Notes: a model not told the origin generated them from the sequence alone. A stretch of 64,000 nt of DNA from an uncultured Lachnospiraceae bacterium (GCA_900542015.1 UQLY01000012.1:1-64000); one strand, 5' to 3'. Positions 22,407 to 31,413 are shown, numbered from the stretch's first letter. Made by a program: numbers and translations.

Positions 22407-24591
22407 CGGCTGGAATTTTAAGAAAAGAGCGTGGACGCTTGCTCTGTGCAGCGTGATCTGGTTTTTTGTGCTGCCGGTTGCCGTTTTTGTAGAATCGGGG
22501 AAATTATTTTCGGGCATGGAATATCTCGAAGAGGCGGAAAGACTGCACAACCTTGCATGGATCAGGGAAATGGTAATTAACGATGTTGTCTCGGGACATG
22601 TGATCGCTGTTTTGGTTGTTACGGGAATGGCGCTTTTGCTGGGGCTTCAGGGATTTGCATGGAACAATCATCAGAAAAAGGTGGATTTGTACCAGTCGGT
22701 TCCCGTAAAGGAGAGCGCGCGTTTCTGGTATATCAATCTCAACAGTCTTTGGATCTTTTTGATCAGCTTAGGGGTAAATATGCTGTTAGCAAACGCTGCG
22801 GCTGCGCTGAAAGGCATATGGAACCGGGATTTTGCGTTTGCCAGTGCAATGAGTTTTATCATGTATCTGCTTTTATTTGTGGCGTCTTACCTGATTGTGC
22901 TGATTGCACAGTACCTGACCGGCAACGTCGTGCTGGGATTTTGCGGCGCGTCCTTTTTGCTGGCGGTTGAACCTGCATATCTGATTTTATGCGACGGGCT
23001 CAGAGGTACTTTTTATAAGACTTACATTGGCGGCGGCATGTATGAGGCTGTCAAAGGCGGCGTGCTGACGCCGCTGACCGTTTTTGTGAGAATGTACAAA
23101 GAGGTTGCCGAAAAGAACGACGGCTTTGCGGACGCGGGCAACTACGGAGGAATCTGGGTATATGCGCTGATTTTTCTGGTGCAGATTGCGGTTTACGGCG
23201 CGGCGGCATATCTGCTGTACCGGAAACGTCCCGCGCAGACCGGCGGAAAATCCATGATCTTTTCCAAAACAAAGCCGGTTATCAAGGCGGTCATTATGAT
23301 TGTGGGAAGTTTGTACCTTGCCGAATTTATGGCGTCCAACACCGATCAGGACGGCGCGGTATGGTACGGACTGTTCGGAGCTGTCTGCGGTCTGCTGATT
23401 TTGCAGGTTGTATTGCAGACGATTATGGAAGGCAATTTTAAAGAGGCGGTGGGAGGAAAGATATCCTTTGCGGCAGCGGCGGGCGTTACCCTGGTGGTTT
23501 ATTTCATCTATGCCTGCGACCTGACGGGATTTGATACGTATCTTCCCGACGCCGATCAGGTGGAAAGCTTTGCTTTTGTCAGGAACAACGATTATAATTA
23601 TACCTTTTACGATCAGGACGGCGTCTTTCGGGGATCGGAGGATTATTTGCTTGAAACGATGCAGATTACCGATCCGGAGCTGAAAGAAGAATTGTTGTCC
23701 ATGCTAAAGCAGGCGATTGCGGAGGATGAATATTATTACCGGGAAGACAATTATACGGCAAGGGTAAGCTACGGGCAGGGGATCGTAGTTGAAGAAGGCG
23801 TCGAACAGGAAAGTCTTTGCATCTGTTTCCGGCTCGCCAACGGAAAAGAAGTAAAAAGGAGATATTATCTGAACCTGGACGATATCAGAAATTATTGGGC
23901 AAAGCTGTATGAACTGCCCGAATATAAAAACTCGATTTACCTGATGCTGCAGGATCAGACGCAGAGCTGGCTTTTCAGACAGGGCAGAACGCCGGAAGTG
24001 TCTTACCATACCTATAATCTGAGTACCAGCGACGACAACAGCAAAGCGGCGGATCTGGTAAAAGAGCTTTTTGAAGCGATGAAAGAAGACCTGGCAAACA
24101 GAACTTCCGATACGGTCCTAACGCAGGTGCCGGTAGGAAGGCTGGATTTTATCACTACCTGGCAGGACAAAACCTCAAAAAGGAGACTGGATTTTGACAT
24201 AGCGGTATACGGCGATGATTCGGCAACCATAGAGATCTTAAAGAGAGAAGGCTGGTATCAGGAGGCGGGCGTCAATAAAGAGGAAGTGGCCTATATCAAT
24301 GTTTATCAGGTGGTTGATAACGGAGCGAATCAGAAGGTAATGCGGCTTGATTCAAACGATCCGCTTTTTGAAAGCGTGCTGGAAAGCTTGTTTTTAACGG
24401 ATGCGATACAGGAGACGCCCGACCCCGGAGCCCCTCAGAAGCAGGACTACTGGGCGGAAATCGGGCTGCGGGGCGCATCGGATGACAGTGAGTACGGAAG
24501 CTATTGGTATACATGCGGCTTTTATGCTTCCGGGTTTCCTGAAGAACTGGAAACGGCGTTTGAGGATATTGAGGTTGAGAGCGACGATTAG
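22375..24591 (+). CDS. Large ABC transporter permease with soluble C-terminal part
   Basis: 738 residues. About nine membrane helices occupy residues 20-390, followed by a hydrophilic, mostly acidic region (about 395-738) likely outside the membrane. It partners with the ATPase just upstream. The long extracellular part is unusual for ABC-2 permeases and may bind the substrate or sense a drug. It ends head-on with the methyltransferase gene: the two stop codons overlap at 24588-24591. Confidence 0.8.
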   Translation: MTSKNSFWKLSGWNFKKRAWTLALCSVIWFFVLPVAVFVESGKLFSGMEYLEEAERLHNLAWIREMVINDVVSGHVIAVLVVTGMALLLGLQGFAWNNHQKKVDLYQSVPVKESARFWYINLNSLWIFLISLGVNMLLANAAAALKGIWNRDFAFASAMSFIMYLLLFVASYLIVLIAQYLTGNVVLGFCGASFLLAVEPAYLILCDGLRGTFYKTYIGGGMYEAVKGGVLTPLTVFVRMYKEVAEKNDGFADAGNYGGIWVYALIFLVQIAVYGAAAYLLYRKRPAQTGGKSMIFSKTKPVIKAVIMIVGSLYLAEFMASNTDQDGAVWYGLFGAVCGLLILQVVLQTIMEGNFKEAVGGKISFAAAAGVTLVVYFIYACDLTGFDTYLPDADQVESFAFVRNNDYNYTFYDQDGVFRGSEDYLLETMQITDPELKEELLSMLKQAIAEDEYYYREDNYTARVSYGQGIVVEEGVEQESLCICFRLANGKEVKRRYYLNLDDIRNYWAKLYELPEYKNSIYLMLQDQTQSWLFRQGRTPEVSYHTYNLSTSDDNSKAADLVKELFEAMKEDLANRTSDTVLTQVPVGRLDFITTWQDKTSKRRLDFDIAVYGDDSATIEILKREGWYQEAGVNKEEVAYINVYQVVDNGANQKVMRLDSNDPLFESVLESLFLTDAIQETPDPGAPQKQDYWAEIGLRGASDDSEYGSYWYTCGFYASGFPEELETAFEDIEVESDD

Positions 24592-25454
24592 TGATCCCGG
24601 CTCCACCGCCCGCTGGCTCCGCAGGGCAGCACAAGACCGTTGGAGCTGACGGGCAGACCGATTTCCTCCGCTTCCACATGACCGCCGAAACGGTCGGCAA
24701 CAGCCGTGTGCAGCATATAGGAGAGCACGGCGGGCTGTAAGCCGGTCGTATAGGAATTGATCAGCAGGAAAAGCGAATCTTTATTTAAAAGCTTTGCCGT
24801 AAGTTTGAGAAAGGGATAAACGGACTCTTCGATCTTCCAGATTTCCCCCTTGGGACCTCTGCCGTAAGACGGAGGATCCATAATTATGCCGTCGTAGGTG
24901 TTGCCGCGCCGGATTTCCCGTTCCACAAATTTGACGCAGTCGTCTACCAGCCAACGGATGGGCGCGTCGGCAAGACCGCTGGAGGCGGCGTTTTCCTTTG
25001 CCCAGCCGACCATACCTTTAGAAGCGTCCACATGGGTGACGGCGGCGCCTGCTTTTGCCGCGGATACGGTAGCGCCTCCGGTATAGGCGAAGAGATTCAG
25101 GATCTTAACGGGGCGGCGCGCCTGTCTGATCTTTTCGGCGCACCAGTCCCAGTTGACCGCCTGTTCGGGGAAAAGTCCCGTATGTTTAAAGCTGAAGGGC
25201 TTTAAATGAAAGGTCAGGTCGCGGTACTGAATGGTCCATTCTTTGGGAAGGCTGCGAAACTCCCATTCTCCGCCACCCTTGTTGCTGCGGTGGTAATGCC
25301 CGTTTTTTTGTTTCCATGCGGGGTGTTCGTGCCCGGTGTCCCAGATGACCTGAGGGTCCGGACGGACCAGAATATAGTCTCCCCATCTTTCGCATTTTTC
25401 ACCGGAACAGGTGTCAATCACTTCATAATCCTTCCACTGATCTGCAATCCACAT
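24588..25454 (-). CDS. SAM-dependent RNA methyltransferase, RlmI/RlmK-like
   Basis: 288 residues with a Rossmann methyltransferase fold: SAM-binding ILNLFAYTGGATVSAAKAGA, then VTHVDASKGMVGWAKEN, and catalytic IMDPPSYGRGPKGE (DPPSYG, typical of base-methylating RlmI/RlmL-type enzymes). No PUA domain is evident. It likely methylates a base in rRNA; the exact position cannot be told. Start 25454 follows GGAGGT. It lies 21 bases after the DUF2752 gene in the same unit. Confidence 0.87.
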   Translation of the reverse strand: MWIADQWKDYEVIDTCSGEKCERWGDYILVRPDPQVIWDTGHEHPAWKQKNGHYHRSNKGGGEWEFRSLPKEWTIQYRDLTFHLKPFSFKHTGLFPEQAVNWDWCAEKIRQARRPVKILNLFAYTGGATVSAAKAGAAVTHVDASKGMVGWAKENAASSGLADAPIRWLVDDCVKFVEREIRRGNTYDGIIMDPPSYGRGPKGEIWKIEESVYPFLKLTAKLLNKDSLFLLINSYTTGLQPAVLSYMLHTAVADRFGGHVEAEEIGLPVSSNGLVLPCGASGRWSRDH

Positions 25455-25475
25455 AAATATACCTCCAAAATCGTT

Positions 25476-25919
25476 TTACCAATAAGCGGCGAGCTCGCCG
25501 AGATAATCCACTCCGTATCGCACCAGCAAAATATTGCGGATGATGCAAAACAAAACCATTATAATAAGGAAAGCCCATAAAAACCCGAGATAAATGGAGA
25601 AAAAGGCGTTTCCATGCTGTTTGACCAATTGAACGACAAATTTGACATAATAATAGATCAGACAAACCGTCATATATAATACCAGGGGATTATAAAGAAA
25701 GGACCTGACCGGATGGAGGCGCAACAGCTCCTCCAAAGCATGGGTGCCGCCGCAGCCGGGGCAGTAAAGGTGGAAGAAGGTCTTTAACCCGCAGGGCGGG
25801 AAAAAGGCGGGGAACCGGTCTGAGGCGGAGAGATACAGAAAACCCAAAGCCGGCACGAAGAAGACAAAAATACTCAGTGCGATAAATTGTTTTTTGGTAA
25901 TGTGAACATGGTAATACAT
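25476..25919 (-). CDS. DUF2752 membrane protein
   Basis: 147 residues with three or four membrane helices and the DUF2752 core motif LYCPGCGGTHALEELLRLHP (CPxCGxTxA). Function unknown. ATG 25919 follows GGAGAGGTTATC; the longer frame from 25988 would include the promoter. It is first in a minus-strand unit with the methyltransferase. Confidence 0.85.
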   Translation of the reverse strand: MYYHVHITKKQFIALSIFVFFVPALGFLYLSASDRFPAFFPPCGLKTFFHLYCPGCGGTHALEELLRLHPVRSFLYNPLVLYMTVCLIYYYVKFVVQLVKQHGNAFFSIYLGFLWAFLIIMVLFCIIRNILLVRYGVDYLGELAAYW

Positions 25920-25966
25920 GATAACCTCTCCGGACGTCTGATTTATTTTAAGGATAACGCATATAC

Positions 25967-25995
25967 AATGTACAATATTTTTCCCCATTAGTCAA
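25967..25995 (-). promoter_or_regulatory. Promoter of the DUF2752-methyltransferase unit
   Basis: Minus strand TTGACT (25995-25990), 17 bases, TACATT (25972-25967). The -35 box lies 9 bases from that of the divergent plus-strand promoter. Confidence 0.55.
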
Positions 25996-26004
25996 AAAAG
26001 AAAG

Positions 26005-26033
26005 TTGAATTATAGGGAAATACTGTGTATAAT
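26005..26033 (+). promoter_or_regulatory. Promoter of the DUF4190 gene
   Basis: TTGAAT (26005-26010), 17 bases, TATAAT (26028-26033), 60 bases before the start codon. Confidence 0.7.
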
Positions 26034-26093
26034 ATTTTTTAATTGGTCTGTAAAAGACGATGTTTCATAAAAACGAAGAGGGGGGAATGAAAA

Positions 26094-26516
26094 ATGGATA
26101 ATAATATGATGAATGAAAATTCCAACGGATCATACGATCCCAACGGACAGTATGATCCTAATATGCAATATAATCCGAACGGACAGAACTATTATTACCA
26201 ACAGCCCCAACAGCCGTACCAGCCGGACGACATTTATGCAAAACCCGGAGAGGGAGGCACATCGGACGGATGGGCGATTGCTTCGCTGGTCTGCGGCATT
26301 CTGGCGATCATGACCTGCTGTTGTTACGGAATCGGGGGCGTTGTTTTCGGGATTGCGGCGATTGTGCTCGCCTGCATTTCCAAAAGTCAGAACGGCGGGA
26401 GGATGCCTTCGCTTTCCATTGCCGGTCTGATCTGCGGTATTATCGGTCTGGTATTCGGTTTGTGTTATTTCGGAGTCCTGATACTCGGCATCATCGGCAG
26501 CGCGGCGGACATCTGA
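26094..26516 (+). CDS. DUF4190 membrane protein with Asn/Gln/Tyr-rich N terminus
   Basis: 140 residues. Residues 1-55 are low-complexity (Asn, Gln, Tyr, Pro), with DPNGQYDPNMQYNPNGQ-like short repeats. Two Gly/Ala/Ile-rich membrane helices follow (about 62-90 and 105-135), with SLVCGILAIMTCCC and SIAGLICGIIGLVFG, the DUF4190 pattern. Function unknown. GGGGGG lies before the ATG. Confidence 0.85.
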   Translation: MDNNMMNENSNGSYDPNGQYDPNMQYNPNGQNYYYQQPQQPYQPDDIYAKPGEGGTSDGWAIASLVCGILAIMTCCCYGIGGVVFGIAAIVLACISKSQNGGRMPSLSIAGLICGIIGLVFGLCYFGVLILGIIGSAADI

Positions 26517-26568
26517 CGGGCTGCGGGAAGGTTTTAGATACAGATAAGAGGGAGAGGAGTAAATACAT

Positions 26569-28107
26569 ATGACAACATCCAATATCTGCATTTTGATTGC
26601 GATTGTACTCTATTTGGCTTTGACGATCTGGGTGGGGTTTTCGTTTTCCAAAAAGAACAAAACGACAGATGATTTCTACCTGGGAGGCAGGAAGCTGGGA
26701 CCTTTCGTGACGGCAATGAGCGCGGAAGCGTCCGACATGAGCAGCTGGCTTTTGATGGGGCTGCCCGGCGTGGCTTATGCGACGGGGCTTGCGGACGCAT
26801 TCTGGACAGCTGCGGGACTTGCGATCGGAACATGGGTAAACTGGCTGATCGTAGCAAAAAGGCTCCGTAAATACACGGTTGCCTGCAACAATTCCACGAC
26901 GCTTCCGGTATTCTTTTCCAATCGGTACAGAGACGATAAGAAAATCCTTTCCGTCATTGCGGCGGTAATCATCATTATTTTCTTCGTGCCCTATACGGCG
27001 TCGGGCTTTGCGGCGTGCGGCAAATTGTTCGCCAGTCTGTTTGGCGTAAATTACTTTTGGGCGATGGTAATCAGCGCGATTGTCATTGTGGGATATACGA
27101 CTCTCGGCGGCTTTCTTGCGGCGAGCACCACGGACTTTATGCAGAGTATCGTTATGACGATTGCGATCGTATCGGTGCTGGGCTTTGGCGTTGTGACGGC
27201 GGGCGGCATTGAAAGCGTCAGCGCCAACGCGCAGAGCATGGCGGGGTATTTCAGCCTGACTGCAATGCACGATGCGGCTGCAGGCGCCGCGGTAGAATAC
27301 AGTCCCCTTACGATTGTGTCAACTTTGGCGTGGGGGCTGGGGTATTTCGGTATGCCCCATGTGCTTCTCCGCTTTATGGCGATTGAAGATCCCGATAAAT
27401 TAAAATTATCCCGCCGCGTTGCGACGGTATGGGTAGTGATTTCCTTAGGCGTTGCAATCCTGATCGGTATTGTGGGCAACGCCATGAGCAAGGGCGGAGC
27501 GATTGCAACGTTGGAAGATCCGGAGACGATTGTTGTGGCGATCGCGACGCTGATCAGCCAGCACGGCGTTCTTGCGGCGCTGTTGGCGGGAATTATCCTT
27601 GCGGGTATCCTTGCGGCTACCATGTCCACGGCGGACTCGCAGTTGCTTGCGGCTTCCTCCAGCGTTTCGCAGAATATTATAAAAGAAGTCCTCTTTAAGA
27701 ATTTATCGGAAAAGGCTTCCATGATCATTGCACGCGTTACCGTAGTCGTTATTTCTCTTGTGGCGGTTTTTATTGCGAGAGATCCGAACAGCTCTGTATT
27801 TGAGATCGTCTCCTTTGCCTGGGCGGGCTTCGGCGCGGCGTTCGGACCGGTTATGCTGCTTGCGTTATTCTGGAAGCGTTCCAATAAATGGGGCGCGCTT
27901 ACAGGAATGTTTACCGGAGGCGCCATGGTATTTATATGGAAGTTTCTGGTAAGACCCATGGGCGGCATCTGGAATATTTACGAGCTGCTCCCGGCGTTTA
28001 TCGTGGCAATTGTCGTAAACGTGATCGTCAGCCTGCTGACCGCGGCGCCGACACAGGAAATGGTGGACGAGTTTGATGCGGTAAAAGCCCAGTGCAGGGC
28101 AAAATAA
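26569..28107 (+). CDS. putP: Sodium/proline symporter, PutP type
   Basis: 512-residue secondary transporter of the SSS family with 12-13 membrane helices, importing proline with Na+. Landmarks include DFYLGGRKLGPFVTAMSAEA, SDMSSWLLMGLPG, and the ATMSTADSQLLAASSSVSQN segment that contributes to the Na2 site. GGGAGAGGAG lies 11 bases before the ATG. A strong terminator follows at 28152. Confidence 0.92.
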   Translation: MTTSNICILIAIVLYLALTIWVGFSFSKKNKTTDDFYLGGRKLGPFVTAMSAEASDMSSWLLMGLPGVAYATGLADAFWTAAGLAIGTWVNWLIVAKRLRKYTVACNNSTTLPVFFSNRYRDDKKILSVIAAVIIIIFFVPYTASGFAACGKLFASLFGVNYFWAMVISAIVIVGYTTLGGFLAASTTDFMQSIVMTIAIVSVLGFGVVTAGGIESVSANAQSMAGYFSLTAMHDAAAGAAVEYSPLTIVSTLAWGLGYFGMPHVLLRFMAIEDPDKLKLSRRVATVWVVISLGVAILIGIVGNAMSKGGAIATLEDPETIVVAIATLISQHGVLAALLAGIILAGILAATMSTADSQLLAASSSVSQNIIKEVLFKNLSEKASMIIARVTVVVISLVAVFIARDPNSSVFEIVSFAWAGFGAAFGPVMLLALFWKRSNKWGALTGMFTGGAMVFIWKFLVRPMGGIWNIYELLPAFIVAIVVNVIVSLLTAAPTQEMVDEFDAVKAQCRAK

Positions 28108-28151
28108 AACCGGATTGTATTAAAAAAAGAACAAAAAATTTACGAAGTTTG

Positions 28152-28183
28152 AAAAAAGGGGCTTGCAAAGCTCCTTTTTTTCG
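28152..28183. terminator. Bidirectional-looking terminator before the ribosomal superoperon
   Basis: AAAAAAGGGGCTT (28152-28164) pairs with AAGCTCCTTTTTTT around a tiny loop, with one G-U pair, and has A and T runs on both sides. It separates putP from the ribosomal genes. Its loop and 3' arm contain the -35 box and spacer of the next promoter. Confidence 0.85.
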
Positions 28184-28191
28184 TTTATACT
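28163..28191 (+). promoter_or_regulatory. Main promoter of the S10-spc-alpha superoperon
   Basis: TTGCAA (28163-28168), 17 bases, TATACT (28186-28191). The -35 box lies in the loop of the putP terminator. Expected transcript start is near 28198. Confidence 0.8.
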
Positions 28192-28197
28192 AGCAAT

Positions 28198-28426
28198 TGC
28201 TGTGGCATGATAGCGATGAAGCGTGAGGTTGCTGCACATCGTTGCAGGTTTTCCGTGGAGCGAATGTCAAGTTAGGAAACTGACGACAAGTCACTGTACA
28301 AACATAAATGTCTATCGGGAAGATAGAAACGACGTGTGAAAGTCTTTAGGACACACACGGGAGAGTGTACAGTCACCGCTTGTCGTACTTAAGAAACAAA
28401 AGTGCGAAAAGGAGGCGACTTTTTTT
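28198..28426 (+). promoter_or_regulatory. Structured 5' leader of the S10 operon
   Basis: About 230 bases without a gene. GCGATG/CATCGT forms a 5' hairpin (about 28213-28250). ACGACAAG (28283-28290) and ACTGTACA (28293-28300) pair with CTTGTCGT (28379-28386) and TGTACAGT (28366-28373), enclosing two smaller hairpins (TCTATC/GATAGA and CGTGTG/CACACG). Together these form a multibranch structure. Finally AAAAGT-G-CG (28398-28406) pairs with CGACTTTT (28416-28423), leaving the ribosome-binding site AAAAGGAGG as the loop and a U-run before the rpsJ ATG. It is a probable target of ribosomal-protein autoregulation, by analogy with S10 leaders elsewhere. Confidence 0.65.
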
Positions 28427-28741
28427 ATGGCAAATCAACAGGTAATGAGAATTACATTGAAAGCCTACGATCATCAGTTAGTTGATGCATCGGCAAAAAA
28501 AATCATCGAAACAGTCAAAAAGAACGGATCTCAGGTGAGCGGACCTGTACCGCTTCCTACCAAAAAGGAAGTTGTTACGATCTTAAGAGCGACTCACAAG
28601 TACAAAGATTCCCGTGAGCAGTTCGAGCAGAGAACCCACAAGAGACTGATCGACGTAATGGCACCTACACAGAAGACCGTAGATGCGTTACAGAGACTTG
28701 AGATGCCCGCTGGTGTTTTCATCGGCATCAAAATGAAATAA
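28427..28741 (+). CDS. rpsJ: Ribosomal protein S10
   Basis: 104-residue 30S head protein, also the NusE antitermination factor. It shows the family core RITLKAYDHQLVDASAKKI, SGPVPLPTKKEVVTILRATH and HKRLIDVMAPTQKTVDAL. Length is normal. The ribosome-binding site GGAGG lies 11 bases upstream in a hairpin loop, which suggests controlled initiation. First gene of the superoperon; a 141-base structured spacer separates it from rplC. Confidence 0.98.
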   Translation: MANQQVMRITLKAYDHQLVDASAKKIIETVKKNGSQVSGPVPLPTKKEVVTILRATHKYKDSREQFEQRTHKRLIDVMAPTQKTVDALQRLEMPAGVFIGIKMK

Positions 28742-28759
28742 TTTTTCAAAGTAACAGAT

Positions 28760-28856
28760 TAGATCCTGAAATTAGGTTTATATAGAAGCAACGAAATGTT
28801 CCACTTATATGTACCTGGATCTAGTATGAACGGCGAGGGAGACCGACGACCCGTTC
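28760..28856 (+). promoter_or_regulatory. Structured rpsJ-rplC spacer
   Basis: TAGATCC (28760-28766) pairs with GGATCTA (28817-28823), with an inner GGTTTATA/TATGTACC-type helix. A second hairpin pairs GAACGG (28828-28833) with CCGTTC (28851-28856) around a purine-rich loop with GAGGGAGACC. The rplC ribosome-binding site follows 10 bases later. It is a possible internal control site for rplC-rplD-rplW. Confidence 0.5.
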
Positions 28857-28882
28857 CGCTGTAGAAACAAGGAGGTAACAGA

Positions 28883-29566
28883 ATGAAGAAAGCTATTTTA
28901 GCAACAAAAGTCGGAATGACTCAAATCTTCGATGAAGACGGCGCTTTAATTCCCGTAACCGTTCTTCAGGCAGGACCTTGTGTTGTAACCCAGATCAAAA
29001 CAGTTGATAACGACGGCTACAATGCAGTACAGGTCGGATTTGTTGACAAGAAAGAAAAGATCGTCAACAAAGACAAAGCGGGAAAGAAAGAAATCGCTCA
29101 CAGACACGGCGTAAACAAGCCTTTAAAAGGTCACTTTGACAAGGCTGGCGTATCCGCAAAGAGATATGTGAGAGAGTTTAAGTTTGAAAACACGGAAGAT
29201 TACACACTCGGCGCAGAAATCAAAGCCGACATCTTTGAAGCGGGCGACAAGGTAGACGCAAGCGCGATTTCCAAAGGTAAAGGCTTCCAGGGCGCGATCA
29301 AGAGATTTGGTCAGCACAGAGGACCTATGGCGCACGGTTCCAAATTCCACCGTCATCAGGGTTCCAACGGCGCTTGTTCTTCCCCTTCCAAGGTATTCAA
29401 AGGAAAAGGAATGCCCGGACATATGGGATGCAAGAAAGTGACAATCCAGAATCTTCAGGTTGTAAGAGTGGATGCTGATAAGAATTTGCTTTTGATCAAA
29501 GGCGCAGTACCGGGACCTAAAAAAGCATTGGTAACAATCAAAGAAACCGTTAAGGCTGAAGCTTAA
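28883..29566 (+). CDS. rplC: Ribosomal protein L3
   Basis: 227-residue early-assembly 50S protein near the peptidyl-transferase centre. It opens MKKAILATKVGMTQIFDEDG and has the conserved SKGKGFQGAIKRFG and GKGMPGHMG loops. It is slightly longer than the E. coli protein (209), with extra residues around 70-120. AGGAGGT lies 9 bases before the ATG. The gap to rplD is 25 bases. Confidence 0.98.
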   Translation: MKKAILATKVGMTQIFDEDGALIPVTVLQAGPCVVTQIKTVDNDGYNAVQVGFVDKKEKIVNKDKAGKKEIAHRHGVNKPLKGHFDKAGVSAKRYVREFKFENTEDYTLGAEIKADIFEAGDKVDASAISKGKGFQGAIKRFGQHRGPMAHGSKFHRHQGSNGACSSPSKVFKGKGMPGHMGCKKVTIQNLQVVRVDADKNLLLIKGAVPGPKKALVTIKETVKAEA

Positions 29567-29591
29567 TTAGGACGAAAGGAGGATCATTCAG

Positions 29592-30212
29592 ATGGCAAAC
29601 GTATCTGTTTATAATATGGAAGGCAAGGAAGTCGGCAAAATGGACTTAAACGATGCGGTATTCGGTGTTGAGATCAACGAACACCTGGTACACATGGCGG
29701 TCGTTGCACAGCTTGCCAACAAACGTCAGGGAACACAGAAGGCAAAAACCCGTTCCGAAGTTTCCGGCGGCGGAAGAAAACCTTGGAGACAGAAAGGAAC
29801 CGGTCATGCAAGACAGGGTTCAACAAGATCTCCCCAGTGGACAGGAGGCGGCGTTGTATTCGCTCCCACACCCAGAGATTATACGATCAAATTAAACAAG
29901 AAGGAAAAACAGGCTGCATTGAAATCCGCTTTGACAAGCAAGGTGCAGGACGGAAACCTGGTCGTAGTCGATGAATTGAAATTTGACGAGATTAAGACGA
30001 AAGCGTTCAAAAACGTCATGGATAACTTGCAGGTTGAGAACGGCTTGGTTGTACTTGCAGACAATGACAAGAACACGGTTATGTCCGCAAGAAACTTAGA
30101 CAAGATCAACACGACTCTGACAAACACCATTAACGTATATGACGTTATGAAAGCAAAGAAGATTGTCCTGACCAAGGACTCTGTTGCAAAACTTGAGGAG
30201 GTGTATGCATAA
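29592..30212 (+). CDS. rplD: Ribosomal protein L4
   Basis: 206-residue 50S protein lining the exit tunnel; in other bacteria it also represses its own operon through the S10 leader. The tunnel loop region KTRSEVSGGGRKPWRQKGTG followed by HARQGSTRSPQWTGGG is intact. Its stop overlaps the rplW start (TAATG). It is the first protein to test as ligand of the S10 leader here. Confidence 0.98.
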   Translation: MANVSVYNMEGKEVGKMDLNDAVFGVEINEHLVHMAVVAQLANKRQGTQKAKTRSEVSGGGRKPWRQKGTGHARQGSTRSPQWTGGGVVFAPTPRDYTIKLNKKEKQAALKSALTSKVQDGNLVVVDELKFDEIKTKAFKNVMDNLQVENGLVVLADNDKNTVMSARNLDKINTTLTNTINVYDVMKAKKIVLTKDSVAKLEEVYA

Positions 30213-30511
30213 TGGCAGCAATTCAGTATTATGACGTCATCCTGAAACCGGTTATTACCGAAAAGAGTATGTCCGGCATGGGAGACAAGAAATACACATT
30301 CCTGGTTCATCCGGAAGCAAATAAATCTATGATTAAAGAAGCTGTTGAAAAGATGTTTGAAGGCACGAAAGTGGCTAAGGTCAACACAATGAACTGTGAA
30401 GGCAAGAAGAAAAGACGCGGCATGACAGTAGGAAAGACCGCAAAGACCAAAAAGGCAATCGTTTGGTTGACAGAGGACAGCAAGGATATCGAGATCTTCG
30501 CAGGTCTGTAG
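30212..30511 (+). CDS. rplW: Ribosomal protein L23
   Basis: 99-residue protein at the tunnel exit, docking site for trigger factor and SRP. Core YDVILKPVITEKSM and KRRGMTVGKTAKTKKAIVWL are present. It overlaps rplD by one base and is preceded by GAGGAGGT inside rplD. Confidence 0.98.
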   Translation: MAAIQYYDVILKPVITEKSMSGMGDKKYTFLVHPEANKSMIKEAVEKMFEGTKVAKVNTMNCEGKKKRRGMTVGKTAKTKKAIVWLTEDSKDIEIFAGL

Positions 30512-30570
30512 GATATCCGACCATACGCACACAAGCGTGATGATAAATGTAATTGAAAGGAGAAACAACC

Positions 30571-31413
30571 ATGGGAATTAAGACATATAACCCATATACA
30601 CCGTCCAGAAGAAATATGACCGGTTCTGATTTTTCCGAGATCACGAAGTCGACTCCCGAAAAATCTCTCTGCGTTTCCTTAAGCAAGAATGCCGGACGTA
30701 ACAATCAGGGCAAAATTACCGTAAGACACCGCGGAGGCGGAAACAGAAGAAAATACAGACTTGTAGATTTCAAGAGAAATAAAGAAGGGATTCCCGCAAA
30801 GGTAATCGGTATCGAATACGATCCCAACAGATCCGCAAATATCGCATTGATCTGCTATGCTGACGGCGAGAAATCCTATATCCTTGCTCCCGAAGGATTA
30901 AAAGACGGCATGACCGTTATGAACGGCGAGCATGCGGAAGTAAAGGTTGGTAACTGCCTGCCCTTATCCGCAATTCCTGTCGGTACTCAGGTACACAACA
31001 TTGAGCTGTATCCCGGCAAGGGCGGACAGATGGTTCGTTCCGCAGGCAACAGCGCACAGTTAATGGCAAAAGAAGGAAAATACGCAACGCTTCGTCTGCC
31101 TTCCGGCGAGATGAGAATGGTGCCTATCGTATGCCGCGCGACAATCGGCGTTGTCGGCAACGGCGATCACAACCTTGTTAAAATCGGTAAAGCAGGACGT
31201 AAACGCCATATGGGTATCCGCCCTACAGTTCGTGGTTCCGTTATGAACCCTAACGACCATCCGCACGGCGGTGGTGAAGGAAAGACCGGTATCGGTCGTC
31301 CCGGTCCGTGCACACCTTGGGGTAAACCTGCTCTGGGTCTTAAGACACGTAAGAAAAAGAAACAATCCAACAAGTTGATCGTAAGACGTAGAGACGGTAG
31401 AGCTATTAAGTAG
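30571..31413 (+). CDS. rplB: Ribosomal protein L2
   Basis: 280-residue 50S protein needed for subunit joining and peptidyl transfer. The catalytic-region loop PNDHPHGGGEG and the N-terminal MGIKTYNPYTPSRRNMTGSD are typical. The frame reaches 30553, but ATG 30571 follows AAGGAGAAACAACC. Gap of 59 bases from rplW. Confidence 0.98.
   Translation: MGIKTYNPYTPSRRNMTGSDFSEITKSTPEKSLCVSLSKNAGRNNQGKITVRHRGGGNRRKYRLVDFKRNKEGIPAKVIGIEYDPNRSANIALICYADGEKSYILAPEGLKDGMTVMNGEHAEVKVGNCLPLSAIPVGTQVHNIELYPGKGGQMVRSAGNSAQLMAKEGKYATLRLPSGEMRMVPIVCRATIGVVGNGDHNLVKIGKAGRKRHMGIRPTVRGSVMNPNDHPHGGGEGKTGIGRPGPCTPWGKPALGLKTRKKKKQSNKLIVRRRDGRAIK

Noticed and set aside
27051..27968. 305-codon minus-strand frame opposite putP
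   Set aside because: Antisense of a well-supported sodium symporter; no ribosome-binding site and Ile/Thr/Ala-rich shadow composition.
28198..28426. tRNA-like or small RNA gene before rpsJ
   Set aside because: The multibranch fold lacks tRNA landmarks (no TTCGA arm or CCA-type acceptor); a leader of rpsJ explains it better.
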